From Burkholderia pyrrocinia (lineage in GTDB: Bacteria > Pseudomonadota > Gammaproteobacteria > Burkholderiales > Burkholderiaceae), in assembly GCF_003330765.1 (NCBI RefSeq), contig NZ_CP024902.1:372001-436000 (forward strand): a DNA stretch of 64,000 bases, written 5' to 3'. Position numbers and translations under genes: made by a program. Each line of letters starts with the position of its first letter. Positions within the stretch are counted from its first letter, which is position 1. The notes under the pieces were generated by a model that was not told the origin of the DNA, made no database searches, and saw only the letters and a list, made by a program, of their open reading frames with translations. This document shows, piece after piece, positions 44,070-55,009 of this stretch.

Positions 44070-45451
44070 TGGCCGCCGACAACAAAGAAGTCTCCACGAC
44101 AGGTCTCACCGGCTGGATCGACCAGCGCTTCCCGCTCACGTCCACCTGGAAGAAGCACGTTTCCGAGTACTACGCGCCGAAGAACTTCAACTTCTGGTAC
44201 TTCTTCGGCTCCCTCGCGCTGCTGGTGCTCGTCAACCAGATCGTCACGGGCATCTTCCTGACGATGAACTACAAGCCCGACTCGACGCTTGCGTTCGCGT
44301 CGGTCGAGTACATCATGCGCGAGGTGCCGTGGGGCTGGCTGATCCGCTACATGCACTCGACCGGTGCATCGTTGTTCTTCGTGGTCGTCTACCTGCATAT
44401 GTTCCGCGGGCTGCTGTACGGGTCGTACCGCAAGCCGCGCGAGCTCGTGTGGATCTTCGGCTGTGCGATTTTCCTGTCCCTGATGGCCGAGGCGTTCTTC
44501 GGCTACCTGCTGCCGTGGGGCCAGATGTCGTTCTGGGGCGCGCAGGTGATCGTGAACCTGTTCTCGGCGATCCCGTTCGTCGGCCCTGACCTCTCGCTGT
44601 GGATTCGCGGCGACTATGTGGTATCGGACGTCACGCTGAACCGCTTCTTCGCGTTCCACGTGATCGCGATTCCGCTCGTTCTGATCGGTCTCGTGATCGC
44701 GCACCTCGTCGCGCTGCACGAAGTGGGGTCGAACAACCCGGACGGCATCGAGATCAAGGCGAAGAAGGACGAGAACGGCATTCCGCTCGACGGCATCCCG
44801 TTCCACCCGTACTACTCGGTGCACGATTTCTTCGGCGTGTGCGTGTTCCTGATGGTGTTCGCGCTGATCGTGTTCTTCTCGCCGGAAATGGGCGGCTACT
44901 TCCTCGAGGCGAACAACTTCATCCCGGCGAACCCGCTGCAGACGCCGCCCGAGATCGCGCCGGTCTGGTACTTCACCGCGTTCTACGCGATGCTGCGCGC
45001 GACCACCGACCCGTTCAAGATCGTGCTGATGATCGTGATCGCGCTGCTCGGCGTGCTCGCGCTGATCCGCGCGCGCGGCAAGTGGAAGGCCGGGCTGCCG
45101 GTGTTGGCCGCGGCGATCGTCGTGTTCATGGCCCTGACGGAGTCGAAGTTCTGGGGCGTCGTCGTGATGGGTTCGGCGGTGATCACGCTGTTTTTCCTGC
45201 CATGGCTCGACCGCAGCCCGGTGAAGTCGATCCGCTACCGGCCGTTGTTCCACAAGGTGTTCCTCGGGATCTTCGTCGCCGCGTTCCTGATCCTCGGATT
45301 CCTTGGTACTCGGCCGCCATCGCCGGCCTCGACCCTGATTGCACAGATTTGCGCGCTGATCTACTTCGCGTTCTTCCTCGGCATGCCCGTCTGGACGCCG
45401 CTTGGCACGTTCAAGCAGCCGCCGGAGCGGGTGCGCTTCAAGCCCCATTAA
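44069..45451 (+). CDS. petB: Ubiquinol-cytochrome c reductase, cytochrome b subunit
   Basis: Membrane core of the bc1 complex (460 residues, eight or more hydrophobic segments), holding hemes bL and bH and the quinol sites. Typical regions are RYMHSTGASLFFVVVYLHM, GYLLPWGQMSFWGA and, in the C-terminal half, the Qo-site PEWY-like element that reads APVWYF here. An AAAGGAG site precedes the ATG, which overlaps petA (TGATG). Confidence 0.94.
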   Translation: MAADNKEVSTTGLTGWIDQRFPLTSTWKKHVSEYYAPKNFNFWYFFGSLALLVLVNQIVTGIFLTMNYKPDSTLAFASVEYIMREVPWGWLIRYMHSTGASLFFVVVYLHMFRGLLYGSYRKPRELVWIFGCAIFLSLMAEAFFGYLLPWGQMSFWGAQVIVNLFSAIPFVGPDLSLWIRGDYVVSDVTLNRFFAFHVIAIPLVLIGLVIAHLVALHEVGSNNPDGIEIKAKKDENGIPLDGIPFHPYYSVHDFFGVCVFLMVFALIVFFSPEMGGYFLEANNFIPANPLQTPPEIAPVWYFTAFYAMLRATTDPFKIVLMIVIALLGVLALIRARGKWKAGLPVLAAAIVVFMALTESKFWGVVVMGSAVITLFFLPWLDRSPVKSIRYRPLFHKVFLGIFVAAFLILGFLGTRPPSPASTLIAQICALIYFAFFLGMPVWTPLGTFKQPPERVRFKPH

Positions 45452-45472
45452 CGTGAGCGAGGAGAGAACGAC

Positions 45473-46231
45473 ATGAAGAAACTGCTTTCGACACTCGCGC
45501 TGATCGGGGCGACCGCGTGTGCGCTGCTGGTGGCGCCGGCCGTGCGGGCGGAAGGTAATTTTCCGCTCGACCGGGCGCCCGATAACACGGAAAATCTCGT
45601 TTCGCTTCAGCACGGCGCGCAATTGTTTGTAAACTATTGCCTGAACTGCCACAGCGCGAACCTGATGCGCTACAACCGTCTGACGGATCTGGGCATATCC
45701 CAGAAGGAGATCGAAACGAATCTCCTGTTCACGACCGACAAGGTCGGGAACACGATGTCCGTCGCGATGCGGCCCGAAGACGCGAAGAACTGGCTCGGCG
45801 CCTCACCGCCCGACCTGTCGGTCGAGGAGCGGGCGCGCGGCCGCGACTGGCTGTACACGTATCTGCGCAGCTTCTACCGCGACGATACGCGGCCGACCGG
45901 CTGGAACAACGCGGTGTTCGAGAACGTCGGCATGCCCCATGTCCTGTGGCAACTGCAGGGGCAGCGCACCGCCAAATTCGAAGACAAGACGGACGAGGAG
46001 ACGGGCGAGAAGGCCCACACGCTCGTCGGCTTCCAGCAGGTCACGCCGGGGACACTGTCCGCGGTGGATTATGATGCTGCGGTTGCCGACCTGGTGGCCT
46101 ATATGACCTGGATGTCCGAGCCGGCCCAGCAGACCCGCAAACGCCTCGGCGTATGGGTGCTGATCTTTCTCGGTGTCCTGACTTTCCTGGCCTGGCGGCT
46201 CAATGCCGCGTACTGGAAAGATATCAAGTAA
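45473..46231 (+). CDS. petC: Ubiquinol-cytochrome c reductase, cytochrome c1
   Basis: Periplasmic heme protein of the bc1 complex (252 residues): signal peptide to VRA-E near residue 27, heme attachment CLNCH (Cys56, Cys59, His60), a Met ligand region near MSVAMRPED, and a C-terminal membrane anchor (VWVLIFLGVLTFLAWRLN). It ends the petABC operon before a strong terminator. Confidence 0.94.
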   Translation: MKKLLSTLALIGATACALLVAPAVRAEGNFPLDRAPDNTENLVSLQHGAQLFVNYCLNCHSANLMRYNRLTDLGISQKEIETNLLFTTDKVGNTMSVAMRPEDAKNWLGASPPDLSVEERARGRDWLYTYLRSFYRDDTRPTGWNNAVFENVGMPHVLWQLQGQRTAKFEDKTDEETGEKAHTLVGFQQVTPGTLSAVDYDAAVADLVAYMTWMSEPAQQTRKRLGVWVLIFLGVLTFLAWRLNAAYWKDIK

Positions 46232-46248
46232 ACACGCCTGACCGGCGT

Positions 46249-46311
46249 GGGGCCGGCGCAAGGCGGAACCCGTGAAAGGGGTTTCGCCGCGTGCCGGCCC
46301 TCGGCTTTTTT
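46249..46311 (+). terminator. Large terminator hairpin after petC
   Basis: GGGCCGGC and an inner GGCGGAACCC pair with GGGTTTCGCC and GCCGGCCC, followed by TCGGCTTTTTT. The sspA ATG is only 15 bases further, so the hairpin may also act as an attenuator with partial read-through into sspA. Confidence 0.75.
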
Positions 46312-46325
46312 GAGGAAACGCAAAT

Positions 46326-46937
46326 ATGATGGTTCTGTATTCCGGCACAACTTGCCCGTTCTCCCAGCGTTGCCGGCTGGTGCTGTTCGAGAAGGGCATG
46401 GACTTCGAGATCCGCGACGTCGACCTGTTCAACAAGCCGGAAGATATTTCGGTGATGAACCCGTACGGTCAGGTGCCGATCCTGGTCGAGCGCGACCTGA
46501 TTCTGTACGAATCGAACATCATCAACGAGTACATCGACGAGCGCTTCCCGCATCCGCAACTGATGCCGGCCGACCCCGTGCAGCGCGCGCGTGCGCGCCT
46601 GTTCCTGCTCAACTTCGAGAAGGAACTGTTCGTCCACGTCAGCACGCTCGAGAACGAGAAGGGCAAGGCGGCGGAGAAGAATCACGAGAAGGCACGCCTC
46701 GCGATCCGCGATCGCCTGACGCAGCTCGCGCCGATCTTCGTGAAGAACAAGTACATGCTCGGCGAGGAATTCTCGATGCTCGACGTCGCGATCGCGCCGC
46801 TGCTGTGGCGTCTGGATCACTACGGCATCGAGCTGTCGAAGAATGCTGCGCCGCTGATGAAGTACGCCGAACGGATCTTCAGCCGTCCGGCCTATATCGA
46901 AGCACTGACGCCGTCCGAAAAGGTCATGCGTCGTTGA
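46326..46937 (+). CDS. sspA: Stringent starvation protein A
   Basis: GST-fold protein (203 residues) that binds RNA polymerase and redirects transcription under starvation or stress in other proteobacteria. The thioredoxin-like N-terminus has YSGTTCPFSQRCRLV and NPYGQVPILVERDLILYES. The helical C-terminal domain ends before RIFSRPAYIEALTPSE. It pairs with sspB downstream, as is usual. Confidence 0.93.
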   Translation: MMVLYSGTTCPFSQRCRLVLFEKGMDFEIRDVDLFNKPEDISVMNPYGQVPILVERDLILYESNIINEYIDERFPHPQLMPADPVQRARARLFLLNFEKELFVHVSTLENEKGKAAEKNHEKARLAIRDRLTQLAPIFVKNKYMLGEEFSMLDVAIAPLLWRLDHYGIELSKNAAPLMKYAERIFSRPAYIEALTPSEKVMRR

Positions 46938-47008
46938 TGATGCAATGAAGGCAAGACGGAGAGGGCGGCGCGGCGTGCCGTGCGCCCGCTCCGGGTTCGA
47001 GGATTGTG

Positions 47009-47530
47009 ATGCAAGAGATTTCAACGAAGCCTTATCTGCTGCGCGCGTTGTACGAGTGGTGCACCGATAACGGTTACACGCCGCATATCGCGGTGAGGGT
47101 CGACAACTCGACGCGCGTGCCGCGTCAGTTCGTGCGTGACGGCGAGATCGTGCTCAACATCAGCTTCGAGGCGACGAGCCAGTTGCAGATGGGCAACGAG
47201 TGGATCGAGTTCACTGCCCGGTTCTCCGGGAAGGCGCACAAGATCGAGATTCCGGTTGCCAACGTGCTCGCGATCTATGCGCGCGAGAACGGGCAGGGGA
47301 TGGCGTTCCAGGTCGACGCGGTGGCAGGTGAAGGCGAAGATTCGGGTACGTTCGACGAGGAAGCTGCGCAGGCGGATGAGGTGCAGCGCGACGAGTCGCC
47401 TGCTGCGCTCACGCCGGTTGTCGACAGCGGCGCGAACGAGGAGCCGTCCGAAGGCGCTGACGAACCGCCGAAAACCGACGGCGACGGCTCGAAAGGCGGC
47501 AACAGACCTCGCCTCAAGATCGTGAAATGA
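47009..47530 (+). CDS. sspB: ClpXP protease specificity-enhancing factor SspB
   Basis: Adaptor that delivers ssrA-tagged proteins to ClpXP (173 residues). The substrate-binding domain covers about residues 1-110 (KPYLLRALYEWCTDNGYTPH). A flexible acidic linker follows, and the final RPRLKIVK is the ClpX-binding tail. The ATG is one codon after an in-frame GTG; GAGG lies upstream. It is the last core gene before the interrupted tRNA. Confidence 0.93.
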   Translation: MQEISTKPYLLRALYEWCTDNGYTPHIAVRVDNSTRVPRQFVRDGEIVLNISFEATSQLQMGNEWIEFTARFSGKAHKIEIPVANVLAIYARENGQGMAFQVDAVAGEGEDSGTFDEEAAQADEVQRDESPAALTPVVDSGANEEPSEGADEPPKTDGDGSKGGNRPRLKIVK

Positions 47531-47549
47531 GGTAGAATCTCGCGCTTAC

Positions 47550-47583
47550 GCCGGCTTAGCTCATCTGGTAGAGCAGTTGATTT
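47550..47583 (+). tRNA. 5' half of a tRNA-Thr-like gene, interrupted in the anticodon loop
   Basis: GCCGGCTTAGCTC followed by ATCTGGTAGAGCAGTTGATT reads as acceptor arm, D-arm and the 5' strand of the anticodon stem, closely like tRNA-Thr(UGU) genes, where the loop should continue GTAA. After GATTT the sequence becomes unrelated: there is no 3' anticodon strand (TCAAT expected), no T-arm and no acceptor partner. The break marks the left junction of the genomic island. Whether a functional copy is rebuilt at the other junction cannot be seen. Confidence 0.75.
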
Positions 47584-47657
47584 AAATGTGTACCAAGAGC
47601 TGCTGTTGCGTTTCCTGCCCCTAGACGTTAGCATTCCTCTGTGGTTTTGCTTTTTCA

Positions 47658-47674
47658 GCCTATCTTTGATAGGC
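47658..47674. repeat. Perfect hairpin GCCTATC-TTT-GATAGGC near the island left end
   Basis: A seven-base-pair perfect inverted repeat with a three-base loop, 75 bases inside the island junction and 31 bases before the first operon gene. It has no T-run. It could be an accessory recombinase site, an operator or a leader hairpin. The rest of 47,584-47,704 shows nothing else I recognise. Confidence 0.5.
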
Positions 47675-47704
47675 GAGTAGCAAGGAGGGGGTCCGGGGGA
47701 GGAA

Positions 47705-48001
47705 ATGCCTGTGGATAAGTCTCTGCTCCTGCATTGGCGGGGGCTTCCTGCGGTCGACGTGCTCACGGCACTCGCTGACCACGCAAAGCGCGATATGTCC
47801 TATATCGCGCTCAAATCCTCTCTCTCCAGTAGATGGCATGCCAGGTATGGCAACCATGAGTTCGAACTCCTCCTGACCGGCCCAAAATTCTGGGATACGC
47901 GCGAGCGCAAGGGCGGCGGCGGTGCCGTAGACCTAGCAATGCACCTCGCGCGGGTCGACTTCTCTGAGGCGGTACGCCTCCTTCAAAGTTACGGTTTGTA
48001 G
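47705..48001 (+). CDS. Small protein resembling a primase-type (CHC2-like) domain
   Basis: A 98-residue protein with a strong GGGGGAGGA ribosome site. Its second half (FWDTRERKGGGGAVDLAMHL, then DFSEAVRLL) strongly resembles the core of DnaG/CHC2-type primase zinc domains, where a glycine-rich turn precedes a DLVMHL-like helix. The zinc-binding cysteines of that fold are absent. It lies eight bases before the first recombinase and is probably the first gene of that operon; a DNA-binding role in recombination is inference. No close family name is known to me. Confidence 0.6.
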   Translation: MPVDKSLLLHWRGLPAVDVLTALADHAKRDMSYIALKSSLSSRWHARYGNHEFELLLTGPKFWDTRERKGGGGAVDLAMHLARVDFSEAVRLLQSYGL

Positions 48002-48009
48002 AGACGGAC

Positions 48010-48386
48010 ATGAGCGTCGTCCAGACCGGAGCTAATCCACCTTACATCGTTACATCCCCCGCATGCTTTGGTCGCCCGCGCTTCTGGTCGACGGTTTGGT
48101 CGTTAGCTACCGCTGGCAAGAATTGGGCTGAAAACACACAGCTGACTCGGTTGCGGCACCTCGACAGGCTTTATCTGTACTGCGACGACCGGTTCGGCAC
48201 CGAGGCACTCGATATCGCTCTCGGTGACGCCAATGCTTCGCTTGTTCACGTGATGGTCACTGACTTCTATGTCGAATTGACCTCGAACAAGGAGTACACG
48301 TTTGCTGACGTTCAGTGCTGGGATGCCGTCCGGATGTTCATTCTCCACTTCTCGCGCTACTGGGCGGTGGGGCTGTTGGGCGCAAA
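48010..48386 (+). pseudogene. Tyrosine recombinase 1, N-terminal part, cut by IS21-type element
   Basis: A 126-codon frame from ATG ending VGLLGAK-stop at the junction with the insertion sequence. RLRHLDRLYLYCDDRFG and FADVQCWDAVRMFI look like the core-binding domain of a site-specific integrase. Joining 48,386 to 50,320 (one copy of CAAA kept) continues in frame as GANAFDRARGLAFGRLSD, supporting an originally single gene with the part at 50,316-51,155. It probably no longer makes an active recombinase. Confidence 0.65.
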
Positions 48387-48465
48387 GTAATAATGAGCCA
48401 CTTCGCGCGAAGTAAATCTGAGCCACCTTTCAGTACAGTCAGCCTTTTGCGCGCAAAGGCTGGCG

Positions 48466-50264
<1,799 letters not shown>

Positions 50265-50315
50265 CGACTGGCTCAGTTTTACTTTGCGCGATCAGGCGCG
50301 AAGTGGCTCAGATTT

Positions 50316-51155
50316 CAAATGCGTTTGACAGGGCGCGAGGACTGGCGTTCGGTCGTCTCAGCGATGACCGGGACAGGTCGTATACGTGACCCCAAACGCG
50401 GTCGACTTAGGTTCGTTCGAGCACTACCTGACGTGACCTTGACCGAGCTTCTGGCTGTAGCTGAACCAGGTGCGAGCCGGAATCCCTTCGAGAGCCTCGG
50501 TATCCAGGTGCGCAATTGGTTGGTCGTGCTTCTGCTGCTTCTTTGCGGCTTGCGGCGAGGAGAGGCGCTCCTGCTGACAGTTGACTCGTTAAAGCACGAC
50601 CTCGACCGAGCGTCTGGCGAGGTCAAATACTGGTTGGACGTGACAACCACCGATGACGAGGACCGGCGCTCATCGAAGCCGGGTATCAAGACCTCCGACT
50701 CCCATCGCCAAGTTCCCATATCCGTGGACCTTGCCAACCTCATAGAGATGTATGTAGCCGAGCATCGCCACGATGACGGTGAGTCACGGTTCCTTCTCAC
50801 GGCCGAGGACGGCGTCGAGCTGTCAGCAGCGAGCGTGAATAAATTGCTTGCGCAGCTCTCCGCTGCAATCCTGCCGGCGGCCCTCCAACGATTCACAGAA
50901 CGAACGGGTGGCAAGAAACGCATCTCTCCACACGACCTGCGCCATACGTGCGCGACTGTGAGATACGGGTTGTTCATCGCGGCGAACCTGGACAGAGAGC
51001 TAGCCTTCCAGCGTATGAGGGCATTCTTCGGTTGGGCAATCGAATCCGAGATGCCAGCTGTGTATGCGCGAGCCGCCATCGAAGACGACCTTATGAAGTC
51101 GTGGAGCGATGTATTCGACAAACGCGTGGGTGTTCTGAGAGGGATGGCCGAATGA
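50316..51155 (+). pseudogene. Tyrosine recombinase 1, catalytic part, cut off from its N-terminus
   Basis: From 50,319 an open frame of 278 codons holds a full tyrosine-recombinase catalytic domain: Arg in CGLRRGEALLL, Lys in GIKTSDSHRQVP, HDLRHTCAT, Trp in FFGW at the usual His position, and Tyr in AVYARAAI. The frame continuous with the N-terminal part reads NAFDRARGLAFGRLSDDRDR and stops at 50,389, whereas conserved sequence resumes in the neighbouring frame at RDPKRGRLRFVRALPD. This implies a single-base frameshift near 50,380 besides the IS insertion. Its stop overlaps recombinase 2 (ATGA). Confidence 0.75.
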
Positions 51156-52648
51156 GTGAGCGAAAGCGAAAAGAAGCCATCCACGTACCGACGCGGGACA
51201 CCCCCGGTCTCTTGAACTGGGTGTGGCCGGCCTCTCCCCGATTCTTTAGGCTCTACGACAAGTACGCGGATACTGAGGCCGTCCTCGAAGCGGGGGCCGA
51301 AGTTTGGACCCTGTCGGTGCAGGGAAAGAAGCAGGAGTTCCGGTTCCCCTCAGAACCGGTGCGTGGGCTGCAGCAGAAGTTGGTGATGCTTACGCAGGTC
51401 GAGCGCTCTCCTTCCACTGTGTACAAGTTCACGCGCTCGCTCCTGCTCAATTGGACGCTTTACGCCCGCCTTCTTGAGGAAGGGCCACTGCACGTACAGC
51501 AGAGCTGGGACGAAGGCGTGCACGATATCGACACGGCGAAAGCAGCCAAGACCATCCTCAGGCTCGTAATCAACTCGTCCTTGGGCGCGTGGAGCACGCG
51601 CTACGAGGATTTGGTCAAGGGGCTGGATACGAGGGCCAACGCAACAATTGCGGCGCAGCGCGGAAAGATTCGGCGGCGGGAGTCACTCCTCAGCATTGCC
51701 CAACAGGCCGAGCTGGTTAGAGTCTTGGATGCTCGTGCACTGGAGCCCGCGCTACTTGAACAGCAAGCCGAAGGTTTGGCGGCCTTGGCGCTTGCGTTCC
51801 AACACGGAATGCGGCCGGTCCAAATACTGTCAATCAAGCTAGAGCATGTTCATAGTTTGGTGGATGCGTCAGGCGACCCCGTCTGCCTAGTGTCCTTCCA
51901 TCAGGCGAAGCAAAAGGACGGCGAAACTGTTGGTGGGGAGATGTTGCGCCAAGTAAATCCGGAATGGGCGCGGCACGTCGTCTTGCTGCTCGAGTACGCA
52001 AAGAGCGCAGGGCGAACGCGCCTGTTCTCCTCCGAAAACGGCATGGACCTTTGGTCGAAGGTTCGGAAGGTCTGCGCAGAGGTTGGCGTAAAAGTCGACT
52101 TCAATATCAACAAGCTTAGGCATTCATCGGCCCAAGCCTTAGCCGATTCCGGGCACAGTCGTAAGAGCATTCGATGGTTCTTGGGGCACGCTAACGACAA
52201 CGCCGCAAATTCATATGTCAAAGCAAGCCGCCTCCAAGGAAACCTCATTAACGAGGCGCTGGGGGCGTCAAAGCTGTACGACAGCATGGTGTCGATGGCG
52301 TTCGGTGAATTCGTGACCGTAGAAGAGCTCAGCCGTGTCGCAGAAGACGAACAAATCGGCGGTATCGTGGGTGACAGGCTTGTCGCCGGCATTGGACGGT
52401 GTCGCACTAAGCAGAGTGCCTGCCGCTACGACCCCGTTATCTCCTGCTACGGGTGCCACAAGTACATTCCTGCATTGAGTCCAGCGGCACACATGGAAGC
52501 GATAGCAGGTATGCGCGAACAAGTCCTGGTATTCGTGAAAGCTGGCGACGATACGAGCTCCTCATACCTTCAAATGAGGAAAGCTCTTGCCGGCGCGCAA
52601 AGGGCACTGGATGACTCTCGGCGAATTCTCGGAGCCTCCCGTGGCTAA
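51152..52648 (+). CDS. Tyrosine recombinase 2 of a multi-recombinase mobile module
   Basis: Site-specific recombinase of 498 residues. Catalytic set: Arg221 (QHGMRPVQIL), a Lys in FHQAKQKDG, Arg323 in NKLRHSSAQA (Asn320 replaces the usual first His), His346 in FLGHAND and Tyr355 in SYVKAS. A cysteine-rich segment in the last quarter (CRTKQSACRYDPVISCYGCH) may bind zinc. Starts and stops overlap both neighbours. The layout is like the second members of Tn554 or gamma-mobile-trio sets, but assignment to GmtY or similar is from memory of architecture only. Confidence 0.82.
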   Translation: MSERKRKEAIHVPTRDTPGLLNWVWPASPRFFRLYDKYADTEAVLEAGAEVWTLSVQGKKQEFRFPSEPVRGLQQKLVMLTQVERSPSTVYKFTRSLLLNWTLYARLLEEGPLHVQQSWDEGVHDIDTAKAAKTILRLVINSSLGAWSTRYEDLVKGLDTRANATIAAQRGKIRRRESLLSIAQQAELVRVLDARALEPALLEQQAEGLAALALAFQHGMRPVQILSIKLEHVHSLVDASGDPVCLVSFHQAKQKDGETVGGEMLRQVNPEWARHVVLLLEYAKSAGRTRLFSSENGMDLWSKVRKVCAEVGVKVDFNINKLRHSSAQALADSGHSRKSIRWFLGHANDNAANSYVKASRLQGNLINEALGASKLYDSMVSMAFGEFVTVEELSRVAEDEQIGGIVGDRLVAGIGRCRTKQSACRYDPVISCYGCHKYIPALSPAAHMEAIAGMREQVLVFVKAGDDTSSSYLQMRKALAGAQRALDDSRRILGASRG

Positions 52649-54542
52649 GCTATCTTTGAAGCGAACGTTGTCAAATGGCCAGCCTTCCAGCTATGCCGAC
52701 TTCGTCGCACGTATGCGTCGCTTTGTGGAATCGAAAGGCGTCACGTGGGCGATTCTTGTTGCCGACGATGGTACCGTTCACGATGAAGCCGATTGGGACC
52801 TACGTTTGCTGTCCAACAGCCATTCACGATTTGCGTCCCGTACGAATGGCTTTGCGATTCTCGAGGACGTACGCGAAGCAGCCATTGAGGCAGGATGGGC
52901 CCTCGCCCATTTGCCGGAAGGGCGGGTGCTGAGCCACGACGTCCAAGAGTTTATTAAAGCGGTCATCGGTTACCGATGTAAGCGGCACATCGTGCCACGG
53001 AGCGTTCGGCACGAGGCGTTGGTCTGGCGCAAATTCTTCTCTGTTGTGCGCAAGGCTCCTTGGGAGTTGAACACAGATGACTTCAATCGATTCATGTCGC
53101 TCAAGGAATGGGACGACAAGACGATGGCGGCGCTCAGCGTGCTCGTGACTGTAATAAACGAGAACATGCTGTCTGAAAATGTGCCGGTTGCAGCCGAGGT
53201 CCGCAAGAAGTCAGCGACGCGCCTTCAGTCCAACTTGGACGAACGCCGCTACTCGGAGAAACTGCCCGACCCGAAATCGCTGCATGAACTGGTTCGCATC
53301 GTCTTTCAAGAAACTCCTGTTGGGCACCAAGACCGCATTCGCTTCTACGCCCTTCGCTTGCTCATGTTTACCGGCCTGCGGATTAACGAAGTTCTGATGC
53401 TTCCAGCAGACTGCCTTTGCTGGGAGACACATGTGGATGTTGTAACAGGGAGTGATGCCAGCGAAATTGGCGGAGTCAGCCGCACGCTTAGGCTACGTTA
53501 TTTCGGCGAAAAGCGGCGCGAAGGACAGCCTGGCGTGCTCGTAGAAGACCATCAGTTCGTGCCTGAGAAATTTCATCGCATCGTCGTTGAGGCCGTGGAG
53601 GGTGCATTAGCCGCGACCACGTCTCTCCGCGCCGCACTGGAGCGCAATCCTGAGGGCTCGCGGCGATTCAAGACACTAGATGGTGATGAGCTTTCGGTAG
53701 CAGACCTTCTGTTTCTCGTCATCTTCCATGGGACTGGAGAGTTGCCGCCGGTCATTCCAGACGACGAGGTTGTCGAGGTCGCAGCAGAGTCTTCCTTCTT
53801 TGCATTTCTGAGCTACCACGATGAAGGGATGAGCACCATCTTTATGCGGTATGGAAAAGGTCCCAATCTTGAACGTCTGAAGGTGAACGCGCACTCACTG
53901 CGGCACCTCATGAACACAGAATACTTCCGGCTCAACATACCTGACACCGTCATTACGCAGCACTTTGGAAGGACGACCGTCGTGCAAAGTCACGAATATG
54001 ACCACAGGAGTTTGGGCGAGCAACTGGCCTTCATTGAGTTGCCAAAAAGCGCACAGGCAATCATCGCTCCGGGAAGCGTCCAGGAGACGGTGGCGAAAAT
54101 GGTCATGTCAGGTTTCGTTGGGCTTAGTCACGTCGCCGAATCCTTCAAAAAAATCCAGCAGGAGCATGGCGACGAGGCGGCGTTCACGTATTTGGCAGCG
54201 ACGTCAGACGGATTCCACGTGACCCCTTACGGCTTCTGTACTACCAGCTTTGCGGTGAATCCCTGTGTGCGGCATCTGAAGTGCTTCCACAGATGCAAAC
54301 GCTACGTTCCGAGCGGTCTGCCGGAGCATCGCATCACGCTGGAAGAATTGCGCGGCAAGCTGTCCATGATGCGGGAAAGGGCTGCGGCCAAACCGGCGAA
54401 TTCGATTGGACGGAAGAACCAAATTGCTCACGCAGACGAGCTTCTTGCGGGGGTTGATGCAGCACTTAGTGCGCAGCCCGGGGCAATCGTGTTTCCTGGC
54501 GGACGAGACTACTCTGAACCGGAAGAGGATGTGTTTGCATGA
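52641..54542 (+). CDS. Tyrosine recombinase 3 (large, TnpB/GmtZ-like)
   Basis: A 633-residue recombinase, the size of Tn554 TnpB. The GTG at 52,641 follows GGAG by six bases and overlaps the recombinase 2 stop by eight bases. Catalytic residues: Arg247 (FTGLRINEVL), a Lys in FGEKRREG, His418 and Arg421 in HSLRHLMNT, and Tyr453 in SHEYDH; the second His position is not clear. A C-terminal Cys cluster (CTTSFAVNPCVRHLKCFHRC) probably binds metal. The protein seems intact. Confidence 0.85.
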   Translation: MAKLSLKRTLSNGQPSSYADFVARMRRFVESKGVTWAILVADDGTVHDEADWDLRLLSNSHSRFASRTNGFAILEDVREAAIEAGWALAHLPEGRVLSHDVQEFIKAVIGYRCKRHIVPRSVRHEALVWRKFFSVVRKAPWELNTDDFNRFMSLKEWDDKTMAALSVLVTVINENMLSENVPVAAEVRKKSATRLQSNLDERRYSEKLPDPKSLHELVRIVFQETPVGHQDRIRFYALRLLMFTGLRINEVLMLPADCLCWETHVDVVTGSDASEIGGVSRTLRLRYFGEKRREGQPGVLVEDHQFVPEKFHRIVVEAVEGALAATTSLRAALERNPEGSRRFKTLDGDELSVADLLFLVIFHGTGELPPVIPDDEVVEVAAESSFFAFLSYHDEGMSTIFMRYGKGPNLERLKVNAHSLRHLMNTEYFRLNIPDTVITQHFGRTTVVQSHEYDHRSLGEQLAFIELPKSAQAIIAPGSVQETVAKMVMSGFVGLSHVAESFKKIQQEHGDEAAFTYLAATSDGFHVTPYGFCTTSFAVNPCVRHLKCFHRCKRYVPSGLPEHRITLEELRGKLSMMRERAAAKPANSIGRKNQIAHADELLAGVDAALSAQPGAIVFPGGRDYSEPEEDVFA

Positions 54543-55009
54543 AACCGCGAGCTGACGACAACAACACTGAACTATCAGGAGTGCTAGACACTCTCCTAGC
54601 ATCGGATATTGATATCACCGTTCGCGAAGTCGCGAGGCGCCACCCTTCGCTGCGCAACGCGTCGGCCTTCACACGTGATACCGAACGGATGAAGCTAATT
54701 CAACAAGCCCAGGCGCGGCAGATGCAATTACGTACGACGCTTAATCCGCATGTAGAGCGTGCTCGGTCGCTGGCGGAGAGGCTTGATGACAAGGCCGAGG
54801 ACGTTGTGAAACTCGAGACGCAAGTGCGCGCATTGGTGGCATCTCACGCAGCTTGCATTCAGGCCGTTATGGCGGCAGGTGGGATGGCTGCACTCGAGCG
54901 TTTCTGGAAAAAATACAAGACGGTAGGTGACACGTTGCGCGCTGTAACCGCATATCCGGAAGCGGCTGAAGTGGTGAGACTTCGGGAAGACAGGCCTCGT
55001 AGACGATGA
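54539..55009 (+). CDS. Small coiled-coil partner of the recombinases (TnpC/GmtX-like position)
   Basis: 156 residues, overlapping recombinase 3 in ATGA. DIDITVREVARRHPSLRNAS at the N-terminus looks like a helix-turn-helix; the middle (RARSLAERLDDKAEDVVKLE) is predicted by eye to be a coiled coil. In size, position and helix content it matches the third small protein of Tn554-type (TnpC) and gamma-mobile-trio (GmtX) modules, which helps integration. Sequence similarity was not tested. Confidence 0.65.
   Translation: MKPRADDNNTELSGVLDTLLASDIDITVREVARRHPSLRNASAFTRDTERMKLIQQAQARQMQLRTTLNPHVERARSLAERLDDKAEDVVKLETQVRALVASHAACIQAVMAAGGMAALERFWKKYKTVGDTLRAVTAYPEAAEVVRLREDRPRRR

Noticed and set aside
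47550..47622. An intact tRNA with anticodon loop TTTAAAT (would read UAA, leucine)
   Set aside because: The 3' anticodon strand does not pair with GTTGA, and no T-arm or acceptor 3' strand follows.
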